In this document: positions 1 to 7,618 of the stretch, in pieces
Layout: each line of letters starts with the position of its first letter
Numbering within the stretch: the stretch's first letter is position 1
Assembly: GCF_014705605.1 (NCBI RefSeq)
Contig: NZ_JACXIZ010000044.1
Span: forward strand, 1 to 64,000
Source of the DNA: Paenibacillus sabuli
GTDB lineage: Bacteria; Bacillota; Bacilli; Paenibacillales; Paenibacillaceae
DNA: 64,000 nt
Direction: 5' to 3'
Made by a program: the position numbers and the translations under genes
The notes under the pieces: model-generated
Databases searched by the model: none
What the model was told of the DNA's origin: nothing
The model's input: only the letters and a program-made list of their open reading frames with translations

Positions 1-36
1 TGGGCTTTTCTTCTTCGATTTAGCTACAGGAGTTGC

Positions 37-163
37 ATATAACGTTTAGGGTTCATGACGTCCGACGAAGTCGGATGTGTCCGGCTGATTCTACTTCCTG
101 GCTTCATACCTCCGGCCCGGACCAAGCGGCGAACGCCGCGCAGCATTGAAACCGTTGTTAAGC
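37..163 (-). repeat. attC-like palindromic site A
   Basis: The arms read ATATAAC at 37-43 and GTTAAGC at 157-163 on the plus strand, which is close to the RYYYAAC / GTTRRRY core of integron attC sites. The interior is an imperfect palindrome and is almost the same as site C at 1414-1538: both contain GACGTCCGACGAAGTCGG followed by TGTCCGGCTGATTCT and a GCGGCG/CGCCGC hairpin. In minus-strand orientation it would close the cassette that starts after site B. Its role as a recombination site is inferred. Confidence 0.5.
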
Positions 164-221
164 GACGCTTCTGACCCCTTTGCGTTACTTTCAAATCTCC
201 TTGCCCCGCCTTCATGACAGT

Positions 222-530
222 CTTTTACTGCCGGGCAGGCTTCGGTTTCGAATTCGCTTCGGTTCTTTCACTTCTACAAAACGAGCTGCCCTTCAAGCTC
301 GTTTCTTCTAGCCTTTTACTGCCGGGCAGGCTTCGATTCCGAATTCGCTTCGGTTCTTCCACTTCTACAAAACGAGCTGCCCTTCAAGCTCGTTTCTTCC
401 AGCCTTTTACTGCCGGGCAGGCTTCGGTTTCGAATTTGCTTCGGTTCTTCTACTTCTACAAAGCGAGCTGCCTTTTCAAGCTCGCTTCTTCTAGCCTTTA
501 CTGCCGGGCAGGCTTCGGTTCCGAGTTTAC
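222..530. repeat. 91-bp tandem repeat, three copies plus a partial fourth
   Basis: CTTTTACTGCCGGGCAGGC begins at 222, 313 and 404, and a slightly shortened copy begins near 495, giving a 91 bp period. Each unit carries an AACGAGCT...AGCTCGTT stem-loop and a near-palindromic CTGCCGGGCAG. Because 91 is not a multiple of three, the unit cannot encode a repeating peptide, so the open frame through it is probably spurious. The repeat fills the space between attC-like sites A and B where a cassette gene would be expected. Confidence 0.8.
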
Positions 531-599
531 TTCGTCCCGTCCTTTATCTATCTTTGCCTTCATATGTCTTCGCTTTTCCAATCGTCTTTCAGAAGTTTC

Positions 600-799
600 G
601 CTTAACGTTTGTGTATTCACGAACCTTCACTGCCTTAAACGACCGGAGGGAGTGGCCGCGACGCGGTTAGGCAGTGCAAGGTTGTCCGGCTGAATAAGCT
701 TCCTTGCTATTAGAACGGCTTCATTACAAAGCCGTTCTATTCCAGCTTCGGTCCGGACCAAGGAGCCGGAGGCGACGCAGCGTGAATACGGTGTTAGGC
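600..799 (-). repeat. attC-like palindromic site B
   Basis: GCTTAAC at 600-606 and GTTAGGC at 793-799 match the attC consensus RYYYAAC...GTTRRRY at every position. The arms continue inward as long complementary segments (GTGTATTCACG near 609 and CGTGAATAC at 781). A second internal stem-loop is formed by TAGAACGGCTT and AAGCCGTTCTA near 710-740. It lies just past the 3' end of the acetyltransferase gene, where an attC belongs in a cassette. The site shares the TTGTCCGGCTGA and CTTCC blocks with sites A and C. Cassette function is inferred. Confidence 0.6.
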
Positions 800-831
800 G
801 AAGTGACCTCTTCTTTGATTAGACTTACAAA

Positions 832-1380
832 TTACTTTTCTTTAAAGTCTTTCTTAAGTATTGAATATATTGCAGTGTCGACAAACCGATTCCTCCAATA
901 AAAATGTTCTCTCAATATTCCTTCTTCCTTAAATTCAATTCTCTCAAGTACCTTCCTTGAATTCACATTTTCTGGTTCTACAAATGCTTCGATTCGGTTT
1001 AATTCTAAATTATTAAACCCGAATTCAACTACTTTCAAAATTGCCTCTGTCATAATACCTTTACGCCAATATTGTGGCGTAAGCTCATATCCAATTTCAG
1101 ATCTGTGATGATTTTTCATCCAACCATGAAACCCACATGTTCCAATTACACGCTCTTCAGACTTTAAAGTTATTCCCCAGCGAATTCCTTGATTTCTTTC
1201 AAATCTGTGATTCCATTTGTTAATTAATTCTTCTGCTTGATTGATATTCGTAAAACTCACTAAATCATAATATTTTGTTACTTCTTCCAAAGAGAAATAA
1301 TTATAGATCTCTCTCGAATCCTCTTGTTTAATCTGTCTTAGTATTAATCTTTCGGTTTCCAATATAGGAAACTGTAACAT
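832..1380 (-). CDS. GNAT family N-acetyltransferase (RimJ/RimL-like)
   Basis: The 182-residue product begins MLQFPILETERLILRQI, the classic start of RimJ/RimL-type acetyltransferases, and contains GYELTPQYWRKGIMTEA, which corresponds to the acetyl-CoA binding motif A region. It probably transfers acetyl from acetyl-CoA to a protein N-terminus or a small amine; the substrate cannot be told. I chose the start at 1380 because GAAGGAGAAGAG lies just upstream; the frame is open seven codons further. The gene is AT-rich with A/T-ending codons, unlike the GC-rich genes from 2.4 kb on. It sits between attC-like sites B (downstream) and C (upstream), consistent with a captured cassette gene. Confidence 0.85.
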   Translation of the reverse strand: MLQFPILETERLILRQIKQEDSREIYNYFSLEEVTKYYDLVSFTNINQAEELINKWNHRFERNQGIRWGITLKSEERVIGTCGFHGWMKNHHRSEIGYELTPQYWRKGIMTEAILKVVEFGFNNLELNRIEAFVEPENVNSRKVLERIEFKEEGILREHFYWRNRFVDTAIYSILKKDFKEK

Positions 1381-1413
1381 TTTCTCTTCTCCTTCCATCA
1401 TTCAGGTCATTTC

Positions 1414-1538
1414 GCCTAACGTTCAGGGTTCATGACGTCCGACGAAGTCGGATGTGTCCGGCTGATTCTGCTTCCTGGCTCCTCATCTCCGGCCGGACCA
1501 AGCGGCGTAAGCCGCGCAGCATGCACCCGTTGTTATGC
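1414..1538 (-). repeat. attC-like palindromic site C
   Basis: GCCTAAC at 1414-1420 matches RYYYAAC exactly, and GTTATGC at 1532-1538 matches GTTRRRY with one mismatch. The interior (GACGTCCGACGAAGTCGG, TGTCCGGCTGATTCTGCTTC, and GCGGCG...CGCCGC-type stems) is nearly identical to site A. On the minus strand the putative G^TTAGGC crossover lies about 34 bases before the acetyltransferase start codon and follows the unknown gene at 1591-2064, which is the normal spacing in cassette arrays. The integron interpretation is inference. Confidence 0.6.
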
Positions 1539-1590
1539 GTTGTACCTGACTTCATTGAAAATTCAATCAAATCGCCTTGTATCCTTTAAA

Positions 1591-2064
1591 TCATTTATAA
1601 ATGTTTTCAAGATTTTCATAGTATTTGTACTTATAAAATTTCATTTCCGGCACCTTTTCTAACCAGTTCACCTCTGTACCAATTCGTTCATAATTATACG
1701 GAACGTCCAATTGACTTGCATCTTCACCGACTCGACTCCAAATCACCTCACTATCTGTTTTTGTGACTTCCGCGATAATCACTGTACATAATAAATCACA
1801 ATCATCTGGACACATTAATATAGGTAAAGCAATCTTATTTTCCTCGGAATAAAAACGACTCAATATTAATTTGGCTTCTTCCCTAGAACCAAGCCATTCA
1901 CTAATGGTGGGGACTAAACCCAAATATAAGTTGTTTGGGTATAAATGATGGAGGTATGCATCGAGAGGCACTCCATCGAGCACTATTACTGGATGTTCTA
2001 CATCTACATATTTAGTTGTTTGGGTGTCAACAAGTATTTTGTTCACGGCAGTTCGCTCTTTCAT
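1591..2064 (-). CDS. hypothetical protein in attC-like cassette
   Basis: The 157-residue protein is soluble, with no signal peptide or membrane segment. Landmarks are HPVIVLDGVPLDAYL near residue 25, LVPTISEWLG near 50 and an ALPILMCPDDCDLLCTVIIAEV segment near 80-100, a beta-strand-like block with two Cys. I do not recognise a characterised family. The start is an ATG preceded only by the weak AT-rich leader TGGAAAAATAAAA. Base composition is strongly AT-rich compared with the chromosome to the right. It is bounded by attC-like site D upstream and site C downstream, so it reads as a second cassette gene. Confidence 0.7.
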   Translation of the reverse strand: MKERTAVNKILVDTQTTKYVDVEHPVIVLDGVPLDAYLHHLYPNNLYLGLVPTISEWLGSREEAKLILSRFYSEENKIALPILMCPDDCDLLCTVIIAEVTKTDSEVIWSRVGEDASQLDVPYNYERIGTEVNWLEKVPEMKFYKYKYYENLENIYK

Positions 2065-2085
2065 TTTTATTTTTCCAGGTATTAC

Positions 2086-2141
2086 GCATAACTCACATAT
2101 TTGCGAACTTCGTAAATATGCCGCATTGGTTGTTGTTGGCG
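2086..2141 (-). repeat. possible short attC-like site D
   Basis: GCATAAC at 2086-2092 matches the core found at the other sites, and a partner CGCAxAAC / GTTGTTGGCG can be drawn at about 2132-2141. Between them is an excellent stem, CATATTTGCGAA with TTCGTAAATATG. It would mark the start of the unknown cassette gene. It does not share the long interior of sites A-C, so this call is weaker. From here to 2442 (about 300 bases) I see no convincing gene. Confidence 0.35.
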
Positions 2142-2442
2142 CCCCCGAATCTCATGCCTTATCCCCGATGCAGTTCATTTAAACATGTGATGTTCAACAA
2201 CCATGGCCATGCAGCGACGTCTCTTAGCTACATTGTCGCTTGTAACCGCAGATGGCTGGATCCGGGCACCGCGCGGGTCCACAGCTCGTAGCAGTTGACT
2301 CACAAGCTGAGTCGCATACCCACGAACTGTACTGGCGTCCGCTTGACCTGTGCTGGCATCTGTCTGTTAGATTCCTGCCGACCCGATCATTACCGCTAAT
2401 CATCACCGGTGTCCAGTACAGCGCGACGTTCGTCCTGGCTCC

Positions 2443-2988
2443 TTAGTCCGCAGCAGTCCGCATGGTGGAGTAGCGCTGCATGTAGCGACTCGCTTGCTCG
2501 ATATTCTCGGTCTCGCGAGCAATGACCAGTTGGCGCACGCCCTCCAGCTTGCCGCCTCGGAAGCTGCAGTGATGATCATAGCAACGGGGATCCTCCAGCG
2601 CCGCTGGCAGGAATCGCGGGACATTGGCAGCCAGCCCCTGATTATCCGGATGCATGATCCACGCGAGCGTCTTCCAGTCCAGGATCCCCTCTGGTGTTTT
2701 GAGCGGTGTCTCCAGCCGGTAGCCCGACTCCAGCTCCAATGTGTACAAGTACATCCCGCCCGCTTCGCCGCGCTCGGTAGTCCAGGTGACCAGTCCCTTG
2801 TACACCGGCGCATGCCCGGTAATCCCGGTCTCCTCCTCCAGCTCCCGCAGCATGGAGTCGCGCGGTGTCTCTCCCGGCTCCAGCTTGCCTCCGATCCCGT
2901 TCCAACAGCCCATCCAGCTCGGCGCTTCTCGATTCAGCAGCAGGATCGTGTCGTGCTGTCGGATGAAACAGATGTTGTATTTGATCAT
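2443..2988 (-). CDS. NUDIX hydrolase (MutT-like)
   Basis: The product is a nucleoside-diphosphate-linked hydrolase. The NUDIX box reads GGKLEPGETPRDSMLRELEEET (G-x5-E-x7-REUxEExGU), about residues 34-56 from the chosen start. The N-terminus MIKYNICFI is typical of MutT/8-oxo-dGTP diphosphatase relatives. I placed the start at 2988 because GAAGGGGAT lies upstream; 17 more codons are open but lack a convincing site. The C-terminal extension of about 60 residues contains PRCYDHHCSFRGGKLEG. Composition is high-GC, so the chromosomal backbone resumes here. The substrate is not predictable from sequence. Confidence 0.85.
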   Translation of the reverse strand: MIKYNICFIRQHDTILLLNREAPSWMGCWNGIGGKLEPGETPRDSMLRELEEETGITGHAPVYKGLVTWTTERGEAGGMYLYTLELESGYRLETPLKTPEGILDWKTLAWIMHPDNQGLAANVPRFLPAALEDPRCYDHHCSFRGGKLEGVRQLVIARETENIEQASRYMQRYSTMRTAAD

Positions 2989-3191
2989 GCCGCGCGTCCA
3001 TCCCCTTCTTTCCGTAATTTCCCTTATTATAGCAGACAAGTAAGACGACGGGGATTATTTTTTGAGCGATTAGCAAGCCACCTTTCATCGCCTTGCTTCC
3101 TCGACTCGAACGAGAACAAGCCTTGCGCATATGAGCGCAAAGCTTCTTCTGCAACGCACGACCAGTCATCGCAGGTGCCCAGGCCCTCACC

Positions 3192-3245
3192 ATGCGGCGC
3201 CTGGCGGCTCGCTCAACGATTCACTGACGACGCCAGGCGCCGCAT
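3192..3245 (-). terminator. 15-bp inverted repeat spanning the tlpA-like stop codon
   Basis: ATGCGGCGCCTGGCG at 3192-3206 pairs perfectly with CGCCAGGCGCCGCAT at 3231-3245. The loop contains the stop codon of the minus-strand thioredoxin gene, so the right arm is inside the coding sequence. There is no clear T-run, so it may be a mRNA 3' stability hairpin or a weak terminator. Confidence 0.5.
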
Positions 3246-3755
3246 CGTAGCAAGAACATCGGCGATTTCGCTCATCTCTCCGCTATACACATCCACGATC
3301 GTCCCATCCGGATCCACAAAAAAAGATTTGGGCAATTGGCTCACCCCATAGCGCCGCATCCACGACTCGTCCCGGTCGAGCAGGATCGGGAACGCCAGAT
3401 CGTAGCGCTGGACGAACTTGCGTACCGTCTCCTCGTCCTCGCCGACATTCACCGCGACGACCACCGTCCCATCGGACAGCTTATACGCTTCGTTTAAGAT
3501 CGGCAGTTCATTGACGCACGGGGTGCACCACGACGCCCAGAAATTCAGAACGATTCCCTGCCCGCGATAGTCCGCCAGCGCCGTCTCGGTGCCGTCCAGT
3601 AGCGTCAACTCCACATTCGGCGCCGTCTCCCCAATTTTTGGCGGAGTCGGCGTCGCATCCATATGTATATGCACGGCGTAGGCCACTGCCCCGAGCAAGA
3701 GCAGCAGTAGTGCCGTTTGCGCCGTCGACCTCCACTTGCCGGTGAATCGTTTCAT
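3213..3755 (-). CDS. TlpA/ResA-family thiol-disulfide oxidoreductase
   Basis: A membrane-anchored thioredoxin-like protein, about 180 residues from the chosen start. It has one N-terminal transmembrane anchor (TALLLLLLGAVAYAV), then the AhpC/TSA-Redoxin fold with GETAPNVELTLLDG and the active site WASWCTPC. The cis-Pro loop is seen as SQLPKSFFVDPDG. In Gram-positives such proteins reduce apocytochrome c or other extracytoplasmic thiols. Start 3755 (MKRFTGKW) is supported by GAGGGGAGAAAGGG; an ATG 18 codons upstream is less likely. It stands alone on this strand. The PepSY/YtkA pair begins divergently 213 bases away. Confidence 0.85.
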   Translation of the reverse strand: MKRFTGKWRSTAQTALLLLLLGAVAYAVHIHMDATPTPPKIGETAPNVELTLLDGTETALADYRGQGIVLNFWASWCTPCVNELPILNEAYKLSDGTVVVAVNVGEDEETVRKFVQRYDLAFPILLDRDESWMRRYGVSQLPKSFFVDPDGTIVDVYSGEMSEIADVLATMRRLASSVNR

Positions 3756-3968
3756 CCCTTTCTCCCCTCTCGATCCGAGCATTCGCATCGTCTTCCACAT
3801 AATTGTCACATTTACGGGCTTGTTTCACAAGCAATAACTCATTCGAGTCATGGTGAGCTGGCTTGGCTGGCCGATATAATGAATTTGACTTTCACGAAGC
3901 GGCCGTCCGGCCCTCGCGATCCGGCACAGACCGGAAGAATATTTATAGTGAAAAAGGAGCGCATCTGA

Positions 3969-5396
3969 ATGATCGAACCATCCGTCCCTGCCCAGGCTCC
4001 GGCCTCGGCTTCCGCTCAAGAAGCCAAGCCGTCAGCCAAGCCACGCCTTTCCACTGCCTTGTACCAGTCCGTCTGGCGCTGGCATTTTTATGCCGGCCTC
4101 CTCTTTGCGCCATTCCTGATCATCCTTGCACTGAGCGGCGGACTCTATCTGTTCAAGCCGCAGATCGAAGGCATGCTCTACAAGGATATGCTGACGGTGC
4201 AGGACACCGGGGCCGCGCGCCTCACGCCGGAGGCGCTGATCGCCAAGACCGAGCGCGCCTATCCCGGCACAAGCATCAGCTCGATGACCTTCTCGGATCA
4301 TCCGAATGAGACCGTCAAGATGAGCGCAACGCGCAACGGCCAGGCGCTGACACTGTATGCCGACCCGTACAACGGCCAGCTGACCGGCACGCTCGTCAAC
4401 GACAGCACCTTCGCCGCCGTCGTCAAGAAGATTCATAGCCAGCTGCTCGTCGGCGGCACCTGGGCCAATCGGCTCGTCGAGCTGGCCGCCTGCTGGGCCA
4501 TCATTCTCGTCGCGACCGGGCTCTACCTGTGGTGGCCGCGCGGCAAATCCAGTATCTGGGGCACCCTTCTCCCCCGCCGCAGCCGTGTCGGCAGCCGCCA
4601 GTTCTGGCGCGACTTGCATGCGGTACCGGCCTTCTGGCTGTCGCTTCTCATCCTTGTCTTGATCGCGAGCGGACTCCCCTGGTCGGGCGTACTGGGCGCT
4701 CAGATTGACCGGCTGGCGAATTCGACCCATTCGAACTATCCGCCATACGCACTCAGCTTCCTGCCTGGACCCGAGTCGACCACGATCCTCACTCAGGACA
4801 TCGCCGACGACATCCCGTGGGCCACGCAGAATCTCCCGGTACCTGCGAGCATGCCCGGCAACTATGTGCGTCAGGAGATGAACGCTATCGTCCAAGTGGC
4901 CGACGCGCAGAATGTGCGCAAGCCATATACCATCTCCCTGCCGCGCGGCGAGCAAGGCGTCTACACGATCGCCACATCGCATACCCGGCCCGGGCACAAT
5001 GCCACGCTGCATGTGGACCAATACAGCGGCGCCGTGCTGACAGACGTCAGATTTGCCCAATACGGCCTGATGGCCAAGGCAATCACGCTCGGCATCGCCT
5101 TCCACGAGGGACGCTTGTTCGGACTGGCGAACCAATTGCTCGGCCTGCTGGTCTGTATCGGTATCGTGCTCATCGCCGTCTCGTCCTTCTTCATGTGGCG
5201 CAAGCGCAAACCGCAGGGCAAGAGCGGTGCGCCTGCCGCAGCCAAGCTCAAAACGGCGCGCTTTGGTGTGCTCGCCATTCTGCTCGTCTGCGGTGCCGTC
5301 ATGCCGCTGGTCGGCTTGTCGATCCTTGCCGTCCTGCTGGCAGAGCTGCTTGTGCTGCGTCGGATCAAGCCCATCAAGCGCTGGCTGTCGTTGTAA
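3969..5396 (+). CDS. PepSY-associated transmembrane protein
   Basis: The 475-residue protein belongs to the PepSY_TM (PiuB-like) family. It has an N-terminal segment VWRWHFYAGLLFAPFLIILALSG, an extracytoplasmic PepSY-like region, ATGLYLWWPRG at the second membrane segment, DLHAVPAFWLSLLILVLIASG, and further C-terminal helices ending in LAVLLAELLVLRRIKP. The family has been linked to iron or siderophore reduction and to copper and cytochrome chemistry; the role here is unknown. The start has AAAAAGGAG eight bases upstream. The YtkA-like lipoprotein follows after 23 bases, so the two probably form one operon. Confidence 0.85.
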   Translation: MIEPSVPAQAPASASAQEAKPSAKPRLSTALYQSVWRWHFYAGLLFAPFLIILALSGGLYLFKPQIEGMLYKDMLTVQDTGAARLTPEALIAKTERAYPGTSISSMTFSDHPNETVKMSATRNGQALTLYADPYNGQLTGTLVNDSTFAAVVKKIHSQLLVGGTWANRLVELAACWAIILVATGLYLWWPRGKSSIWGTLLPRRSRVGSRQFWRDLHAVPAFWLSLLILVLIASGLPWSGVLGAQIDRLANSTHSNYPPYALSFLPGPESTTILTQDIADDIPWATQNLPVPASMPGNYVRQEMNAIVQVADAQNVRKPYTISLPRGEQGVYTIATSHTRPGHNATLHVDQYSGAVLTDVRFAQYGLMAKAITLGIAFHEGRLFGLANQLLGLLVCIGIVLIAVSSFFMWRKRKPQGKSGAPAAAKLKTARFGVLAILLVCGAVMPLVGLSILAVLLAELLVLRRIKPIKRWLSL

Positions 5397-5419
5397 TGCG
5401 AAAGGAGATCGAACCAACC

Positions 5420-5974
5420 ATGTCCCGACTGAATGTCCATAACGCTCGGCCCCAGCACGCTGCCCGAGCTCTGACGCCCCGCCCTGCTCGACCCAGAGCC
5501 ATGCCGTGGCTCACGGCCATGCTGCTGCTTGCTACGTTGTTGACCGGCTGCACTGCAGATCCCGGCCCGCTCGACCCCGACGGCCTGCGGCCGCATCTGG
5601 CCGTGCAACTGCTGCTTCCCGGGGAGTTCGAGCCGGATGCTGGCGAATCGCTGCGGGCCGAGCTGCGATTCGCCGGCGTACCCTATGAGGAGGCGGAGAC
5701 GGCGACCTTCGTACTCTGGCCTGAGGCTCAGCCGGACCAGGCGGTCACGCTCCCGGCCCAGGCGCAAGGCGAAGGCGTATATACTGCAGCGTCCTTGCTC
5801 CAGGAAGGCCTGTACCGCGTCCAGTTCCGCGCCGAGACGAGCGACGGCGACGTCATGCCGATGCGCCGTCTCGCCGTCGGTCCTGCTGCGATAGAGGCGC
5901 TCGCCGCGCTGGAGACGTCCGCTGACGAGTCCGCCACCGAAGCGGCAACCGGCGGCGGACACCATCATCACTGA
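5420..5974 (+). CDS. YtkA/FixH-like lipoprotein with His tail
   Basis: The 184-residue exported lipoprotein has a lipobox in ATLLTGCTAD. After it comes a beta-sandwich region of the YtkA/FixH type (VQLLLPGEFEPDAGESLRAELRF ... GEGVYTAASLLQEGLYRVQFRAE). The C-terminus is Glu/Ala/Thr-rich and ends in GGGHHHH, a possible metal ligand set. The start is the ATG with AAAGGAGAT upstream. A second FixH-like lipoprotein heads the nos-type operon at 9782-10183, so this locus holds two. Copper delivery or heme-copper oxidase assembly is plausible but unproven. Confidence 0.75.
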   Translation: MSRLNVHNARPQHAARALTPRPARPRAMPWLTAMLLLATLLTGCTADPGPLDPDGLRPHLAVQLLLPGEFEPDAGESLRAELRFAGVPYEEAETATFVLWPEAQPDQAVTLPAQAQGEGVYTAASLLQEGLYRVQFRAETSDGDVMPMRRLAVGPAAIEALAALETSADESATEAATGGGHHHH

Positions 5975-6018
5975 GCGCAATGCCTCACCGCACCTCTCTT
6001 CTCTAGACCCTTGACATT

Positions 6019-6061
6019 GCCCAAAGCCGGCGTTCGCCTCATGGCGAAGCCGGCTTTGGGC
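6019..6061. terminator. bidirectional terminator hairpin
   Basis: GCCCAAAGCCGGC pairs with GCCGGCTTTGGGC, with a further TTCGCC/GGCGAA stem and a TCAT loop. It lies between the convergent YtkA-like gene and the end of the nosF-like gene, so it can serve both strands. Confidence 0.85.
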
Positions 6062-6084
6062 GCGGGCTCAGGATATTATACCTT

Positions 6085-6795
6085 CTAAATGTTGAACAAC
6101 AGATCGGCGAACGCCGCCTCCGCCCCGTCCGCGCCGAGCCCGGCGCGGATCTGCTCGCCGCTGCCGTCATAGCGAATCTCGCCGCCCTCCAGGAAGACGA
6201 TGCGCCCGGCCAATCGCTCGGCGAGCTGCAGCTGATGCGTGGAGAAGAAGACCGTCTGACCGCGCGCGGCAGCACGCTGCACGAGCTCGCCGAAGGTCGA
6301 CAGCCAGTACGGATCGAGGCCATTGGTCGGCTCGTCCATGAGCAGCAGCGGGGGATGCGCCAGCAGCGCCTGCGCCAGCATGACGCGCTGCCGCATCCCC
6401 TTCGAGAAGGACGACACCGGCTTGCGCCCTGTCTCCCCCAGTCCGACCTCGCGCAGCGCCTCTTCCGCACGACCGCGGGGCAAGCCCTTGAGCTTCGCCC
6501 AGAAGGTCATCGTCTCCAGCGCCGTCAGCCCCGCGCCGAAGCGATAGTCGTCCGGCATATAGCCGACCTGGGCCGCATAGCGTCGGCGCTGCTTGGCCCA
6601 CGCCAGGCCGTCGATCGAGATTGTGCCGCTTGTCGGGTGCAGGATACCGGCAATCATCCGCAGAATCGTGCTCTTGCCGGCGCCGTTGCCGCCGCATAGC
6701 GCGATTACCTGCCCGCGACCAGCCTCCAGGTCCAAGCCGCCGATGATCGTCTGCCGTCCGATGCGTTTGGTCACATCGGCGATGCGCAATAGCAT
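6085..6795 (-). CDS. nosF: NosF-type ABC transporter ATP-binding protein
   Basis: ATPase subunit of about 236 residues. Walker A is GGNGAGKST, the signature is SFSKGMRQR, Walker B is LLLMDEPTNGLD and the switch His lies in FFSTHQ. Together with the NosY-like permease and NosD it would form the copper-centre maturation ABC complex known from nitrous oxide reductase clusters. I chose the ATG at 6795, two bases after the nosY stop; an upstream extension would overlap nosY. It is the last gene of the operon and ends before the 6019-6061 hairpin. Confidence 0.85.
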   Translation of the reverse strand: MLLRIADVTKRIGRQTIIGGLDLEAGRGQVIALCGGNGAGKSTILRMIAGILHPTSGTISIDGLAWAKQRRRYAAQVGYMPDDYRFGAGLTALETMTFWAKLKGLPRGRAEEALREVGLGETGRKPVSSFSKGMRQRVMLAQALLAHPPLLLMDEPTNGLDPYWLSTFGELVQRAAARGQTVFFSTHQLQLAERLAGRIVFLEGGEIRYDGSGEQIRAGLGADGAEAAFADLLFNI

Positions 6796-6796
6796 G

Positions 6797-7618
6797 TCAG
6801 CCACGTCGTCTCCCCCTCTCCCAGAGCCAGGTCGCCAGTCCCGCCGCACAGCCGATCCATAGCGCGAGCCACGCCGCGTATGCGCCTGTGCCGGACGGCT
6901 GGCGAATCCATTTGATCCATTCGTAATACTCCGGTCCGAGCACGGCCCCGCCCCCCAGCTTGACGACTGCGAACAAGCGACTCAGTTCCGCCGGATTGAG
7001 CAGCGTCAGCCCGACGACGGCAGGCTTGATCCACATATACGGCATCGCGCCGAGAGACGCGATCAAGAGCGGCGCCCATCCGATCACCGTGAAGAACCAG
7101 ATGGCGACCGCGATCGTGAGCGCCTGCCAGCGCGTGCGCGCCAGCGTCCCGACGAGCAGCGCAATCGCCAGATAGAGCAAGATCAGACTGGCGGCAAAAA
7201 CAAGCAGCAGCCCGTAAGCTTGCCAGGCGAACGGCTGTCCGAGCAAGGTGCCGGCCACGCCGGCCAGACCGAAGCCCAGGGCCGCAATGACCAGCAACAC
7301 GACGCCCAGCCCGGCGTACTTGCCGAGCATAAAAGACGTCGTGCGCAGCGGATAGGAGGCGAGCAGCTCCCAGCTGCCCTCCTCCTTCTCGGACGTAAGC
7401 GACACTGCGCCCAGCATCAGCGTCATCAGCGGCAGCAGATACAGCATCAGATTAAGCATCGTTCCCGTTACTCCGGAATAACCGGCGACATACCCTTGCC
7501 CGTTGATCAGCAGGAGACCTAGCATGAATACGGCGAACAGGGCCATGAACGAGTAAGCCCACGGATTGCGAAAGCCCGTCTTGACCTCGCGGACCGCGAC
7601 CTGCAGCGCGTCACTCAT
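6797..7618 (-). CDS. nosY: NosY-type ABC transporter permease
   Basis: The 273-residue integral membrane protein has about six helices. It begins MSDALQVAVREVKTGFRNPWAYSFMALFAVFML, then LGAVSLTSEKEEGSWELLASYPLRTTSFMLGKY, a layout typical of ABC-2 permeases of the NosY group. The start ATG overlaps the nosL stop (ATGA), and the nosF ATG follows its stop by one base, so translation is coupled. Its partner is NosF; it probably presents a sulfur or copper species to the periplasmic-side NosD/NosL. Confidence 0.85.
   Translation of the reverse strand: MSDALQVAVREVKTGFRNPWAYSFMALFAVFMLGLLLINGQGYVAGYSGVTGTMLNLMLYLLPLMTLMLGAVSLTSEKEEGSWELLASYPLRTTSFMLGKYAGLGVVLLVIAALGFGLAGVAGTLLGQPFAWQAYGLLLVFAASLILLYLAIALLVGTLARTRWQALTIAVAIWFFTVIGWAPLLIASLGAMPYMWIKPAVVGLTLLNPAELSRLFAVVKLGGGAVLGPEYYEWIKWIRQPSGTGAYAAWLALWIGCAAGLATWLWERGRRRG

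Noticed and set aside
214-693. 159-residue open frame in the 91-bp repeat region
   Set aside because: The 91-bp period is out of frame, there is no RBS, and the peptide has no family-like features; it is an open frame by chance across non-coding repeats.
2142-2442. Gene or attI site in the gap before the NUDIX gene
   Set aside because: No frame with RBS and protein-like composition, and no integrase gene; a GTTAGAT near 2370 alone is not enough.
3969-5417. 461-residue minus-strand ORF opposite the PepSY protein
   Set aside because: Shadow frame of a GC-rich gene: composition and repeats of Arg/Gly/Asp are typical of antisense frames, and the plus-strand gene has clear family motifs.
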